Numbered from the stretch's first letter, positions 11,257-23,976 are shown. The stretch: DNA of 64,000 nucleotides from Gordius sp. MW1 (GCA_964036665.1 OZ038529.1:16996060-17060059); one strand, 5' to 3'. The notes: generated by a model from the sequence alone, not told the origin. Numbers and translations are program-made.

Positions 11257-14200
11257 ATGACGGAGAAGAAGCCGGACATTGGGTCAAAATCCGAATTAGA
11301 TTCTGGATATTCTCTTGATAGGGTTAGAGATATACCACCTTATGATTCAACAAAAAATATTGATGATTATCTTTATCATTTAGAATTAATTTTTCGTCTT
11401 AGAAATATTACAGGAGATTTTAGAAAAATAGTATTATTGTCTTATATCGGAAGTTTACATTTGAGCAAAATTAGGAGCCAAATATATCCTAAGGAGGTAG
11501 ATAATGTTACTTATGAGGAAATAAAGGAATCTTTGATAAGGATATATTCAGATAAAAATTCAATTTACCATTACAGAGAAATATTATTTAAATTGGAGAG
11601 AACTAGCGAGAGTATAATAGATTTTTCAATAAAACTTAAAAATATTATAAACCGATGCAAATATAATTTACCAACTGACGAAATTTTACGTGATATTTTT
11701 ATCCTTGGGGTCAAATTACCTAGACTAAATATTGAATTAAGGGCCAAATACCCCTTAGGTAACATAACGTTTGATGAAACCGTAAATTTAGCGCTGGCTC
11801 TTTCATCAATTGAAGGTGAAACGTCCAACGAATTGGATATAAATAAATTACGACAGGATAAAACATTCGGGAATTGGAATAATAATTTTTCTAAAAATGT
11901 TCCTAATTTTAGCACTTTTAGGAACACGAAAGTCGTATGTTATAGGTGTGGAAGAGCAAATCATCTGGCCCGAGATTGCAGGTGGAATCCTCCTTTTCCT
12001 CCAAGAAACAATCCTCCTTTTCCGCCAAGAGACATATCCGCTCTCAAAAACAAAGACGAGACAACAAAAGCGGAGATTGATGTTTTGATCAATGAGAGAC
12101 CATATACGTTTCAATTCGATACGGGGGCCGCTTGCACAGTTATTGATGAACCAACGTGGCGTAGCATAGGAAAGCCACCACTAATACCGGGTTCGGAGAT
12201 ATATGGTTATGGCAAAACCAAAATTCAAACTTTGGGGAAATGCAGTGCCAAGGTAGAAGTTAACAATGAATCACATGTCATAGATGTACATGTTATTAAA
12301 GGTAAAGGAAATTTGATTTTCGGTATCCCTCACATTATTAAATACAAATTATCACTTCCACCAATCATTAAATTAAATGTTATTTCCGATAAAGAAATAT
12401 ATTTAACGGAAGACGATATTTTTAAACAGTTTCCAACAGTTTTTAGTCAAAAATTGGGTAAAGTTAAAGACCTTAAAGTCGTGATTGAAGTAGAAAAAAC
12501 AGCATGTCCCATAAGCTACATGGCGAGACGGGTACCATTTCCAATGCGTCAAGCTATCGAAAGAGAATTGAAACGTTTAGAAAGTGAAGGGGTTATTCGA
12601 AAAATCGATCCAACCACAACTCCAATCAAATGGGCAACACCTACGGTTAACATCAGGAAGAAATCCGGTGATGTCCGTATATGTGGTGACTTCAGAGTGA
12701 CGTTAAATAAGTATTTATCAAAGGATAACGATCTTCTTCCAACGTTCAAGGACGTCGCGAATGAAATATCGGGTGGTAAAATATTTTCGATTATTGACTT
12801 AAAAGATGCATTTTTTCAATTACAAGTTTCGAAGGAAAGTTCAAAATTGTTAAACATAGCCACACATATAGGGTATTTTCAATATTTAAGGCTTCCTTTC
12901 GGTTTAACAACAGCGCCAATAATTTTTCACCGTTATATGAGAAATTTGCTCAAAGGCTTAAAAGGCGTAAGTGTTTTTATGGATGATATTATAATAAGTG
13001 GAAAAAACAAGGAAGATCATAATAAAAATTTACTAGAAACACTAAATTTAATTAAAAATGCCGGATTAACAACGTCCCTAAACAAATTACAATTGTTCAA
13101 AAAATCTGTTAAATTTTTGGGCCATACGATAGATGCAAATGGCATTCACCCTAGTGAAGATAAGGTGGAGGCAATTAAAAAATTTAAAGAACCAACTAAT
13201 CGCAAAGAATTAAAATCATTCCTTGGTCTAGTTAACTATCTTGGAAGTTTTATTCCAAATTTGCAATCTAAAAGTTCAGTTTTGTATAAATTAACATCTA
13301 CTAAAGTCAAATGGAATTGGACTATAACAGAAAAACAGGCATTTAACAATATAAAAAACTTAATCTCTACAGATAAAACAATAATTCCATATCAAAATAA
13401 TATACCTATTATAATTTCATGCGACGCTTCCGAAACAGGTTTAGGAGCTGTTATTTCACATAAATTTTTTAACGGACATGAAAGACCGATTGCTTTTGCA
13501 TCTAGGACACTTAGTCCAGCTGAGCGTAATTATTCGGTTATTGACCGAGAAGCTGCCGCAATCATGTTTGCTATACAAAAATTTCACGAATACATTTACG
13601 GTAGGAAATTTACATTAATTACAGACCACCGCCCCTTGGAAAGAATTTTTGGTCCTAATAGGGATTTGAGTAAAGTAACAAATAATCGCTTAGTCAGATG
13701 GGCTACAAAACTTATGCACTATAATTTTGATATTAAATATATGCCGGGATCATCAAATAAATGTGCCGACGCTTTATCAAGGTTAATTCCAGTTTCAAAT
13801 TATTATGATCCAGAAGAGGAACTTGAAGATAAAATAATTAAATTAAATCTAATTGATGACTTAACAATTAATAGAAAAACTTTGATTAACGAAACTTTAA
13901 AAGACGATATTTTAAAAGAAGTTATTAAATTATTTCAAAATAATTGGCAAGGAGATAGTTCTAACGATAAAGTTAAGAAATATTCTGATTTAAAGAATTT
14001 TATATCATTTGAAGATAACCTACTATATTTCAATAATAGAATTATTATTCCTTCTGGTTTAAAGTCACAAGTTTTAAATATACTACATAATGGGCACCCT
14101 GGGATTGGAGCGATGAAATCTTCAGGGAGATACTATGTATTTTGGACCAACATGGACAAGGATATAGAACAATTTGTAAATGGTTGCAATAATTGCCAAG

Positions 14201-15054
14201 AAGGTAGGCCTTTAACGAAAGAAGTACCAATGTCCAGCTGGAATATTCCCAACAAACCATGGGAAAGGATTCACATTGATTTGGCGGGGCCAATATCAAA
14301 TAATTATTGGCTGGTTTGCATTGATGCCCTCACTAAATGGCCTGAAGTTATGGTTATAAAACAAATCAACACATCTAACATTATTTATAATCTACGAGTT
14401 TTATTTTGCAGATTTGGGCTTCCTCGTTATATAGTAAGTGACAATGGTCCTCAATTCACATCAGATGAATTTACAACTTTCTGCAAAAGAAATGGAATTC
14501 GACATTTTCGGGGCGCACCGTACCACCCTAGAACGAACGGCCTAGCAGAAAGATATATAAGGACCATAAAGAACAAATTTTTTGCGGGAAGGAGACAAGG
14601 CCTAAACGATCGTGAAAATTTATTACAAGTTTTATTTAATATGCGAACGACGGTAAATACTACCACTGGTATTAGTCCGGGGGAAGGTATGTTCAATAGA
14701 AGACTTCGAACAACTCTTGACCAATTAAAATGGACACGGAAGGAGAAAATCAGTGATTCCGTTTGGAAACAAAAGTATTACAGGAACCGGGGCCTGGAAT
14801 ACCGTGATTTTGCTCCAAATCAAAAAGTTTGGGTACAAAATGACAGATCTCCAGGTTGGAGAGAAGGTCAAGTCCTTACGAAAAATAGTTACCTGACCTA
14901 TGACGTACAATTGGGTGACAAAACTCAAGTAAAACACGCCGACCATATGAGAGTAGTCAAACGACCAGATACAGCAGCGATTTCAGAAGACAACATACTT
15001 CCATACAAAAGAGTATCGGTTCCAACTGTCAGATACCCTCAAGGTTTCGCTTAA
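11257..15054 (+). CDS. Ty3/gypsy Gag-Pol polyprotein (1265 aa, intact)
   Basis: Encodes the structural and replication proteins of the retrotransposon in a single frame without a gag/pol frameshift. Residues ~25-200 resemble a retrotransposon Gag. A zinc knuckle C-X2-C-X4-H-X4-C lies at 228-241 (CYRCGRANHLARDC). The aspartic protease motif DTG is at 288-290. Reverse transcriptase follows with motif A around IIDLKDAFFQL and FMDD at 574-577. RNase H starts near 700 with the first acidic residue in CDAS at 723. Integrase has the zinc-binding pair CNNC at 977-980 and catalytic D1008, D1062 and E1098, i.e. D,D(35)E. There is no envelope ORF. The first ATG after the primer-binding site is used as start. 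The partial copy at 1-373 and the damaged copy at 25941-29473 are its paralogues. Confidence 0.95.
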   Translation: MTEKKPDIGSKSELDSGYSLDRVRDIPPYDSTKNIDDYLYHLELIFRLRNITGDFRKIVLLSYIGSLHLSKIRSQIYPKEVDNVTYEEIKESLIRIYSDKNSIYHYREILFKLERTSESIIDFSIKLKNIINRCKYNLPTDEILRDIFILGVKLPRLNIELRAKYPLGNITFDETVNLALALSSIEGETSNELDINKLRQDKTFGNWNNNFSKNVPNFSTFRNTKVVCYRCGRANHLARDCRWNPPFPPRNNPPFPPRDISALKNKDETTKAEIDVLINERPYTFQFDTGAACTVIDEPTWRSIGKPPLIPGSEIYGYGKTKIQTLGKCSAKVEVNNESHVIDVHVIKGKGNLIFGIPHIIKYKLSLPPIIKLNVISDKEIYLTEDDIFKQFPTVFSQKLGKVKDLKVVIEVEKTACPISYMARRVPFPMRQAIERELKRLESEGVIRKIDPTTTPIKWATPTVNIRKKSGDVRICGDFRVTLNKYLSKDNDLLPTFKDVANEISGGKIFSIIDLKDAFFQLQVSKESSKLLNIATHIGYFQYLRLPFGLTTAPIIFHRYMRNLLKGLKGVSVFMDDIIISGKNKEDHNKNLLETLNLIKNAGLTTSLNKLQLFKKSVKFLGHTIDANGIHPSEDKVEAIKKFKEPTNRKELKSFLGLVNYLGSFIPNLQSKSSVLYKLTSTKVKWNWTITEKQAFNNIKNLISTDKTIIPYQNNIPIIISCDASETGLGAVISHKFFNGHERPIAFASRTLSPAERNYSVIDREAAAIMFAIQKFHEYIYGRKFTLITDHRPLERIFGPNRDLSKVTNNRLVRWATKLMHYNFDIKYMPGSSNKCADALSRLIPVSNYYDPEEELEDKIIKLNLIDDLTINRKTLINETLKDDILKEVIKLFQNNWQGDSSNDKVKKYSDLKNFISFEDNLLYFNNRIIIPSGLKSQVLNILHNGHPGIGAMKSSGRYYVFWTNMDKDIEQFVNGCNNCQEGRPLTKEVPMSSWNIPNKPWERIHIDLAGPISNNYWLVCIDALTKWPEVMVIKQINTSNIIYNLRVLFCRFGLPRYIVSDNGPQFTSDEFTTFCKRNGIRHFRGAPYHPRTNGLAERYIRTIKNKFFAGRRQGLNDRENLLQVLFNMRTTVNTTTGISPGEGMFNRRLRTTLDQLKWTRKEKISDSVWKQKYYRNRGLEYRDFAPNQKVWVQNDRSPGWREGQVLTKNSYLTYDVQLGDKTQVKHADHMRVVKRPDTAAISEDNILPYKRVSVPTVRYPQGFA

Positions 15055-15066
15055 AGGGTGGAGTAG
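15052..15066 (+). other. Polypurine tract before the 3' LTR
   Basis: TAAAGGGTGGAGTAG overlaps the stop codon and abuts the LTR. The purine core AAAGGGTGGAG is where plus-strand DNA synthesis would be primed. Confidence 0.75.
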
Positions 15067-15343
15067 TGTAATGGAGTAGTATTCAAGGTAGCCTTTTTGA
15101 ATACACGCGTTTTTACTATACTTGAGCGCGGTCACAGACATTTGATTATACTCGTAGCCATTTGAATACACCTTAGTTTACACCGTACTTGGTATCTCTT
15201 ATTTGATTATGTATGTCCTTCTTTATAATTATTACTCGCAGTTATCTATAAAAAGCCGTGTTTATTTAATAAAAGAGTCTCTCTGTGCCTTTCTGTCGAT
15301 TTAGTGTATGGTTTAGGACAATACCCCCGGCCACTTCGTTACA
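15067..15343 (+). repeat. Gypsy 3' LTR (unit 1)
   Basis: 277 bp, identical by eye to the 5' LTR at 10928-11204, followed by AATGA. The ~370 bp after it (15344-15714) is AT-rich flank shared by all three copies and ends at the duplication junction. Confidence 0.95.
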
Positions 15344-15714
15344 AATGACTTTTTTCTAAAGGTGGATGAAAGGATTCAAATTGTTATTGTTTACCTCAAT
15401 AAATTTCTATAACAACTTGAAAGCCCCTCCCGCCCCCTTCACATTTATTTAAAATATTTTTTTCCGTTATTTTAACAATATATTACCCTAAATATTTTTA
15501 ATATATATTATTTTTAAATAATTAAAAAGAAGAGAATAGTGCTTTGTTTCAATTAATGTGTCATTAGTGTCATACTTGTTTTTTAATATCTGTCTCAAAT
15601 ACTCCATGTAATGTGGTAAATAAAATTAGTTTTGTATTATTTTTTGAAATTCGAAGAGTAGAGTTAGCAAATAGCGCCAAATAGCAAGAGATCTTTCTTT
15701 AAATCATAAACCAA

Positions 15715-18524
15715 ATATTTAAATCGTTCATCGCCTTGCATGTTAGATGGAAGTACAAAGTGTTTTCCTAAAGATTTCATCAATGATACGGTCACACATG
15801 TCGACGGATATCCTATTTATCGTCGAAGAAGTACCGATAATGGCGGACAAATATTTACTAAAACTATCAGTAACGCAGCCCTTGACATTGACAATCGATG
15901 GGTTGTACCATTTGTGCAAAACATTCAATGCTCATATTAATGTTGAGTTCTGCAGTTCGGTGAAGAGCATCAAATATATATGCAAGTATGTGAATAAAGG
16001 AAATGATATGGCTGTATTTAGAATTGATAATACCAATGTGAATGCTCTTCCATTGAATAACAATGATAAAATAATTAACTACCAAATTGGCCGGTACATA
16101 AGCTCCAATGAAGCTGTTTGGCGGATCTTTGGTTTATCAATTCATGAACGGAATCCAGCAGTTATCCATTTAGCTGTCCATCTTGAAAACGGCCAGCGTG
16201 TATTTTTCACGAACGAGACCGCGCTTGATCGTGCTATAAATCCACCAAAAACTACACTCACCGATTTTTGTGAATTGTGTTATCGTACCGATGCTTTTGG
16301 TGCCTTCGTGCGAACATTACTCTATTCAAAAGTACCCCCGCTATTTTACGTTGACTCAAGCGAAAAACTGGATGCCCCGCAAGCAAGGCACACCAGTTAA
16401 TACATGCCCTGGTTTATTCAAATCAAACATTTTGGGTCGTGTATATATAGTGAATCCTAGGCAGACTGAGTGCTTTTATCTGCGACTGTTGTTGGTAAAT
16501 GTCACCGGCCCATTGTCATATCACGATATACTTAAAGTTAATGGACATCAGTATTAAATGTATAAAGATTCATGCCTTGCACTAGGCTTGATAGAAGATG
16601 ACAAGTATTGGGACAGTATGCTTACTGAAGCAGCATTAAACTCTACAGCAACACAAATTCGTCTACTATTCGCTATAGTGTTGACTACATGTTCCCCGGC
16701 CCGAGCACAAACGTTGTGGGATAAGCACAAATATTCAATGGCTGAAGATATATTACATCGATATACTTCAAGGTGCAACGATCTATCGATATTATTCAGC
16801 GACGCAATGTACAATGAAGCATTGATAGCTAATAAGGTCTTTGCATTGTCATTGCCAATTTAAAAATTAGTCATTTTGGAATGAATTCACCAAATCGAAG
16901 TGCATCTGATTTACACAACACTGACACTGATATGAGTCTTGAATGCAGTACAATACTGTAGAAATGGCAGCAATGTTACTCGCAATGTCCCACTACTGAC
17001 TGATGAACAAAAAACCATTTACGACCGCATTATGCTGGCAGTTTTGGCAGGACAAGGTGGTTTCTTTTTTTTGAATGCACCAGGTGGAACTGGCGAAACA
17101 TTTCTTATTTCAGTAATTCTTGCCGAGATACGATCCAAAAATAACATCTCATTGGCCGTTGCATCATCTGGCATTTAAGCAACTTTAATAGATGGAGGCA
17201 GAACATCTCATTCTGCATTAAAGTTGCCACTAAATAAAGTAACCCAGAGGCAGTGTGCAACATAAAAAAACAATCGTCCATGGCCACAATACTCAAACGG
17301 TGTAAAGTTATCATGAATGTGCTATGGCACATAAACATTCCCTTGAGGCATTGGACAGGACATTGAAGGATATAAAAAACAATATAAAATATTTGGCGGC
17401 ACTCTTTTACTCCTTTCAGGTGATTTCAGACAAACACTTCCCGTCATTCCACGTTAAACGTACGCTGATGAGATCAACGCTTGCTTAAAATCATCGTCAC
17501 TGTGGCGTAATGTTGAAAAGTTAGAGCTGAAATTAAACATGCGCGTTCATATGATTAAAGATCCATCCGCTGAAACATTCTTAAAACAACTGTTAGATAT
17601 TGGTGATGGAAAAGTTGCTATGTATGAAAATACTGGATGCATAAAATTACCGTCGTTTTGCACAGTCGTCGACTCGCAAAATGCTCTCATCGACCACATA
17701 TTTCTAGATCTATATACACAGTACAAAAATCTTGCCTGGATGTCCGAAAGAGCAATATTGTCACAAAAAATGGTTGTCAATAATTTAAATTCCAAGATAC
17801 AACAGTTGTTGCCAGGTGACTTGGTGTCAAATCTGTCGATACAGTTTGCGATGCTAACGAAGCTGTAAGTTAGTTTTTGAATTCATTGGATTTGTCAGGC
17901 ATGCCACCGCACCTTTTACAATTGAAGGTTGGATCTCCAATAATTTTGCTTCATAATTTAAACCCACCACGGCTGTGCAATGGCACACGATAAGTCATTA
18001 TAAAATGTATGAAAAATGTTATCGAAGTCACCATTTTGAATGGCAAGTTCCGAGGTGAAAATGTATTGCTGCCACGAATCCCTATGATTCTCACAGATGT
18101 GCCGATTAAATTTAAACGTATTCAATTTCCAATTAGATTGGCATTCGTAATGACAATTAATAAGGCTCAGGTCAAACGATGTCTATTTGTGGCTTAGATT
18201 TGGGCACATCATGCTTTTCCCACGGACAGCTATACGTGGCATGTTCTCGCGTAGGTAAACCATCCCGTTTGTTTGTGTTGGCTAAAGATGGACTAACCAA
18301 AATACTGTATATTCCATCGCACTTAGAGATTGATGGTATTTTTTAATCGTCATAATTCGATGTATTATCAAAAATTATTTAAGTATAAAGAATGAAATTA
18401 ATAAATGATTAGTGTATTCTCACAACGCCCCATTCTGATTTTAGTCATAACCACATACCCATACACTTATAGTATTTTCTAGAAAAAATGTATATAGCAA
18501 AACAACGTTTGCCGGGTCAGCTAG
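15715..18524 (+). mobile_element. Helitron remnant, 5'-truncated (unit 2)
   Basis: Copy of 1034-3843, ending GGGTCAGCTAG|T at 18524. The same truncation point and the same coding lesions show it decayed before the tandem duplication. Confidence 0.85.
15723..18346 (+). pseudogene. Helitron Rep/helicase pseudogene, unit 2
   Basis: Identical in its fragments and lesions to the copy at 1042-3665, including the glutamate in place of the P-loop lysine (APGGTGET, ~17080-17103). Confidence 0.88.
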
Positions 18525-19906
18525 TACTACTATAATATTTTGTCCCATTGCGACAACTACCCTAAAAACCTTTGGCCCCTAAGCCTTAAAACTTTTTAAA
18601 AAAATAGGGAAACAAATCTCATTGCTATCCCATGATAATCGCGAATCGTTTTTTATACGACAGAAAATCGGCATAATTATCTGTAAATGTACTTCATTAG
18701 CCATAACCGAATGTTTCCCAATATTTACGATTCTTAATTTTTTGATTTAGTTATCTCACCTTCACAAAATAAGTAATTCTCTCTAAAAATTGTTTTTTTA
18801 AACATTTATTATTAGTAAATGCGCAACTTAACAAGAGTTCTTTTAATATAATTGAGTTTTTCCGTATAACTTGAAAAAAAATTCAATTTTCTGTCAATGG
18901 GGGGGGGGGGAGGTTCTAACCCGAAAACCCCCTTCCCTACGCTACTGTTTTTCACTCTTGATTGAAATAAATGAAAAAGCACCTTTTAACAGCTTTTAAA
19001 AACTCACCTTAGTAATTTCGCTTTAACTATCCAAGCTATGGAGCTATGTGACGGAAAATAAGTATCAATTCATAATAAATAAATAAGATTATTATAATTG
19101 ATTTCTTCCTTGATAATTTGAATTGGGGTAAAAATATAAGGTTGGGGGGCCCGAAAGGGCCAGGATTTTGCTGAGAAGGCCTTGGCCCCACCATAGCTAC
19201 CCCACTGGTTGCAATAAGGCTGTAAAAAGAACCAAGGAGTATGAGGCAATATGGCATAAATAGGTCTCCTGGCATCATAATCCACTTGTTATGGCTTGTT
19301 ATGCACCTTACAAGAAACGTATTTTAGAAAGAAGGAAAGTATATCCAACCAAGATAGATATAAAATACATTAGAAAACGCCAAAAGGCGATATATACTAC
19401 AGCACAAACCACCCGCCCGACCTGAGCTCGTCCGAGGGGGAATTGAGTCGGGTTCGGATATAAAAAATAAAATAATTGCGGCTCATATCAGGCCTGATGG
19501 ACCAGCCTAGTGGATAAGCTCGACCTGAAACACATCAAACACTATATAAAATAAATATTTTCCTATAACTTAGGTAATATGCTTATAACAATCTATAAAT
19601 CTTTTAATAATTTTTAATAGCGCTTATAAAATAAAATAAGCAAAAAATTTTAAAAGTTATCTATTTGTATTAAGGAAGTTTTTCATTTTTAAATTGTTAA
19701 TAAGTTTATTATGGCAATTGGATTTTTTTTTATCTAAAAGTATCCATAGCAAAATAATTTATTAATATGATTAAACAATTTTAATAAAAAGCTTTTATAA
19801 ATTAGGACTGGACTTAGTTCGGGCCAAAAATCAATCAACAATTTTAGGCTTGGGCCAACATTGGGCTTGGCGGGAGAAATTTTTTTGCAGGGCATGCTGT
19901 TCAGGC
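18525..19906. other. AT-rich filler with hAT-like end, unit 2
   Basis: Copy of 3844-5225. Point differences from unit 1 include C to T in the segment corresponding to 4571, T to C in TAGCGTTTATAAA, and A to G in TTTATTATAGCAATTGG. No gene is seen. Confidence 0.5.
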
Positions 19907-20513
19907 CGATATAGCCAGCAAACTGGATGATAAAGAGGGCTACATGCTAATCAATAAATTGGCCAGAGATAATAAATGTCGGGCTTATAATAGTAAAAAG
20001 TAAGGAGGGTCAACCTTACTTAAAACGATGTAGTGGACGATATTTTGAAGAATCTCTTAATATTGCAAATGACAAAGTGAGCGAAATGAACAAGATGTGA
20101 AAATTTATAGCAAATAAGACCAGAGAGATTAGCGATGAAAGCTGGAGTAACCTTCTTGACAGGATATTGACAAAGGAGCAAATCCCCGATCACTGTACAA
20201 CGAGAACCAAAGGAGGTCCTTTGGGTTAGGAGTGTGGCGATAGAGATGTTATCATTCCTCTGCACTTAGGGAAGAATTATAGGTACCAAGACTAAGGAAC
20301 GAGGTGGACATATCGGCTAATTAGTTTACATTTAGAGCCGCCTGACTCCTTCGCTAGTTAAATGATGTTAAGATATTGAAAGGAAAAAATCTACACATGA
20401 TTTATCTTGGAGAAGGTTTATGACACAATGCATCGCGATTTGATATGTTGTTGCGAGATAGCAAATATTCCTTTTGCATATGTTCGACTCAAGAAAAATA
20501 TTTAATAAACCTC
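19907..20513 (+). pseudogene. RTE-type LINE scrap, unit 2
   Basis: Copy of 5226-5832 with the same frame breaks and one visible A to C change near 20286. Confidence 0.6.
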
Positions 20514-20856
20514 AAATTCCTTTGTTAGGACGACTGTGGGAGTTTTGATTTTTTGGAGGGATCGGCTCTATGCCTCTAATAGTGGTGTTAAATTGCTAAC
20601 TTGCTTCAACTCCAAGCGCGTACACGCACACTGAGCTGTTATGCTCGTAAGCACAATGAGTGCTCGCTGTTGGGTGCACTACGCAGAACTGTACAGTAGC
20701 ATATAAAAATGCTCGAGGCGAGTCGAAGCAGCAAAATTTGTTCAAGCATTCAGCAGATTGCCTGAGCAGTAAACTCGAGCAGATAGCAAATATAAGCTAT
20801 ATGCTACGATTTAGTAACTTTAAATATTTCTCATATTATATATCATAAATAAATCA
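20514..20856. other. Non-coding spacer, unit 2
   Basis: Copy of 5833-6175. Nothing recognisable. Confidence 0.3.
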
Positions 20857-21093
20857 AGAACTTTGCCCCCCTCCCTTTTTTCGTCCCCTTGGTTTGCACC
20901 ACCCCCCCCCCTCTTTTTTAACACTCTTTTTCACCTGGAGGGGGGGGGGGGTGATTTACCCTTCCCTTTTTTAATCCTTTTTCTCACCCGGGCCCTCTTT
21001 TTTACCCCCCCCCCCCCCTCCTTTGTACCCTTGTAATAAGGGGGGAAGCAAATCACCCCCCCCCCCCCCACCAGGGTGAAAAAAAGGGTAAGA
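20857..21093. repeat. C/G-homopolymer low-complexity block, unit 2
   Basis: Copy of 6176-6410 with altered G and C run lengths, a net gain of about 5 bp. Confidence 0.8.
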
Positions 21094-21940
21094 AAATAGA
21101 TGGGTAAGGCATGAATTAGATTATATTAAGTTATTTCATTAGAAGGGGGCTAGGATTTCTCCTCCTAATATGTTTTCAGGTTTATTAAATTTTATTAATA
21201 TATGGATAGTTTAAAATAATATATCCAAAATGTTAATTTAAACTCAATATATTAAAAATAATAAACGAAACGTTTATAAATAGCGAAATTTGACCTGTAG
21301 CAAATAATATGTCAGTTAAAATGATTGATTGACAGCTCATATTTAACACGGCTGGCCTCTGTTATACTACACTGGGCAGGCCGGGTATCATAACAAGATT
21401 AGGTTAATGCGGGCTTACTGAGATTTTATATTAGCTTACTATTTTTTGTCACGTTTTTATTTAAAAAATTCGAGAATTAAATGAAATTTTCGAAAATATG
21501 ACATAAAACTCGGGCCATCGGCCCTCGTGGGAAGGGGCAGGGGAGAAGGGAAGGGAAGGGGGGAAGGGAAGGGGGGACGACTCATCTATACTTCGTATAA
21601 ATGTATCATATTTGCTATGCAATTTATGGGCGGGAAAGGTGGGAAGGGGCGAGAATGCTTATAGGGGGGTATTCAATGCCTAATGATTAATTAATTATTA
21701 ATTTTTATGCAAATTTTCCATTTATGGGCAAAATGTAATATAGGCAAAATGTAATATAGGCAAGGGTTAGGGTTAGATTTAGTGTTTGCATCTAGTTGCG
21801 TATTACATTAGTTTTTATGGCCTTTAGTGATTATGGGTCTAACAAACATTATATTATAAAACATCACAATGTTAAGAATTTGCAGAATTGTTGGGAGAAA
21901 TTTTTTGTTGAATTTGAACAATTTTTAATTAAAAAAATCA
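21094..21940. other. AT-rich spacer with purine run, unit 2
   Basis: Copy of 6411-7254. No gene seen. Confidence 0.5.
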
Positions 21941-23096
21941 AAAATTTAGCCAATGGTCATTTTTTCTCCATTGGTCAGTACCAACAGATACTCTATAAGC
22001 CAATGATAGCCAAAAAAACGGGGAAAAAAAATTTGATGCTCACTTTGGCCAATGGTCATTTTTCCATTGGTCAGCAGCCAGCACACGGTAAAAGTGGATA
22101 TAAATTCATAAGAGTAAAAAAAAAACGAAAAAAAAATTTTCAAATCACATTTTGGCCAATGGTCATTTTTTTCCATTGGTCAGCAGCCAGGACACGGTAA
22201 AAGTGGATATAAATTCATAATAGTCAAAAAATACGAAAAAAAATTTTCGAATCACATTTTGGCCAATGGTCATTTTTTTCCATTGGTCAGCAGCCAGGAC
22301 ACGGGAAAAGTGGATATATATTTATAATAGTAAAAAAAAACGAAAAAATATTTTCGAATCACATTTTGGCCAATTGTCATTTTTTTCATTGGTCAGCAGC
22401 CAGCGGACGGCCAAAAAGTCATAATAGCAATGGTATGAACAGGAACAATCATAATAGTCAAAAAAAATGAAAGAAATAATTTCGATTCACATTTTGGCCA
22501 ATGGTGATTTTTTCCATCGGTCAGGAGCCAGCGGACGGCCAAAAAGTCATAATAGCAATGGTAGGAACAGGAACAATCATAATAGTCAAAAAAAATGAAA
22601 AAAATAATTTCGATTCACATTTTGGCCAATGGTCATTTTTTTCATCGGTCAGAAACCAGCGAACGGCCAAAAAGTCATAATAGCAATGGTAGGAACAGGA
22701 ACAATCATAATAGTCAAAAAAAACAAAAAAAATAATTTCGATTCACATTTTGGCCAATGGTCATTTTTTCCATCGGTCAGGAGTCAGCGGACGGCCAAAA
22801 AGTCATAATAGCAATGGTAGTAACAGAAACAATCATAATAGTAAAAAAAAACGAAAAAATAAACTCGGATTCACATATTGGCCAATGGTCATTTTTTTCA
22901 TTGGTCAGCAGCCAGCGGACGGCCAAAAAGTCATAATAGCAATGGTAGTAACAGGAACAATCATAATAGTCAATAAAAAAACGAAAAAATAAACTCGGAT
23001 TCACATTTTGGCCAATGGTCATTTTTTTCATTGGTCAGCAGCCAGCGGACGGCCAAAAAGTCTTATTATTAATGATAGTAACAAGAACAATCATAA
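21941..23096. repeat. Hairpin-bearing satellite, ten units (unit 2)
   Basis: Copy of 7255-8410, same ten units with the same 107/128-bp spacing and the same internal variants. The satellite has not expanded or contracted since the duplication. Confidence 0.93.
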
Positions 23097-23376
23097 GAGT
23101 CAAAAAAAACTCCGGGATTCTAACCCAAAAACTAGTTAAATTGCATAGCAATTAAAAGTAAACAACTTTTATTTATGTTTATTATATAAAATTAATAAAA
23201 TGAAACAATAATAGAACAAGCGGACGACCAAAAAGTCATATTATCAATGGGGCACCTCTTATGCATTAATTTAAAAAATAACACAGCGAGGGAGATAGAG
23301 ATGAGGGGTGGGGCACCTCTTTCTTATGCATTAATTTAAAAAATCGATAACCTAATATACCCAATGCAAACTAATA

Positions 23377-23432
23377 ACAAACAGCGTGACAAACAGCGGG
23401 ACAAACAGCGTGACAAACAGCGTGACAAACAA
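23377..23432. repeat. 12-bp minisatellite, unit 2
   Basis: Copy of 8691-8746, four ACAAACAGCGTG-type repeats with the same CGGG variant. Confidence 0.85.
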
Positions 23433-23780
23433 AAGCAAAAGCGAGCCCATAAATTGCATAGCAATTAATTAAAGCTTAAAGTTCAAAATATTTGGCCCAC
23501 CAGTTAGGACGGCTCTAGTGATTTGGGGATGGCGGGGCGGAATCCTAGAAGGGTATCCGCAGGCCCTGGGGCAATTTAGTTATTAGACCGTGATGGGTTC
23601 TGGCAAAAAAATTAGACAAATATGATCAATGATAAAAGTATTAATTTTGTATATAGAATGTAGAACCTACAATAAATATCATTTTATTTGCCCACCAGCG
23701 ATTGTCTATTTGGGATTTCGCCCTAAGTAGGAGCATTAAATATGATTTGTTAATATTGCCTAGAGAATTGCAAAGTCATT

Positions 23781-23976
23781 TTTTTCAACCCGAACCCGAC
23801 CCTAAATTTTTTTAAATTTTTAACCCAAACCCGACCCGAAAGCATTTTAAATTTTTCAGCCCGAACCCGACCTATTTCAACCAAAACCCGACCCGACCAG
23901 ACCCGAATGCATTTTAAAATTTTCAACCCGAACCCGACCCGGACCGACCCGAAAGCGTTAAAATTTTTTAGCCGAA
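23781..23976. repeat. CCCGAA/CCCGACC-rich repeat, unit 2
   Basis: Copy of 9095-9290. Confidence 0.6.

Larger units (their letters stand above)
10923..15348 (+). mobile_element. Complete Ty3/gypsy LTR retrotransposon with AATGA duplication
   Basis: An intact element of 4416 bp (10928-15343) bounded by 5-bp direct repeats AATGA at 10923-10927 and 15344-15348. It has a 277-bp 5' LTR, a primer-binding-site-like TGGCGACGAGG, a single Gag-Pol ORF, a polypurine tract and an identical 3' LTR. Identical LTRs and an uninterrupted ORF suggest recent insertion or recent homogenisation. Protease and integrase sequence style (FDTGAACTVID; PWERIHIDLAGP) resembles the Mag lineage of animal gypsy elements. 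That lineage assignment is inference. Confidence 0.95.
1034..15714. repeat. Tandem segmental duplication, unit 1 (14,681 bp)
   Basis: This is the first complete unit of a large head-to-tail repeat. Its sequence matches 15715-30133 almost base for base, with a few substitutions and differences in the length of G or C runs. The 1033 bases before it match the end of the unit (14682-15714). The boundary is fixed by the third right flank: all copies share sequence up to ...AATCATAAACCAA, after which two copies continue into the Helitron fragment and the last copy (at 30133) enters unique DNA. The unit holds, in order, Helitron remnant, LINE scrap, satellite, hAT-like debris, gypsy element and ~370 bp of flank. 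A collapsed or wrongly expanded assembly is the main alternative to a true duplication. Confidence 0.93.
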
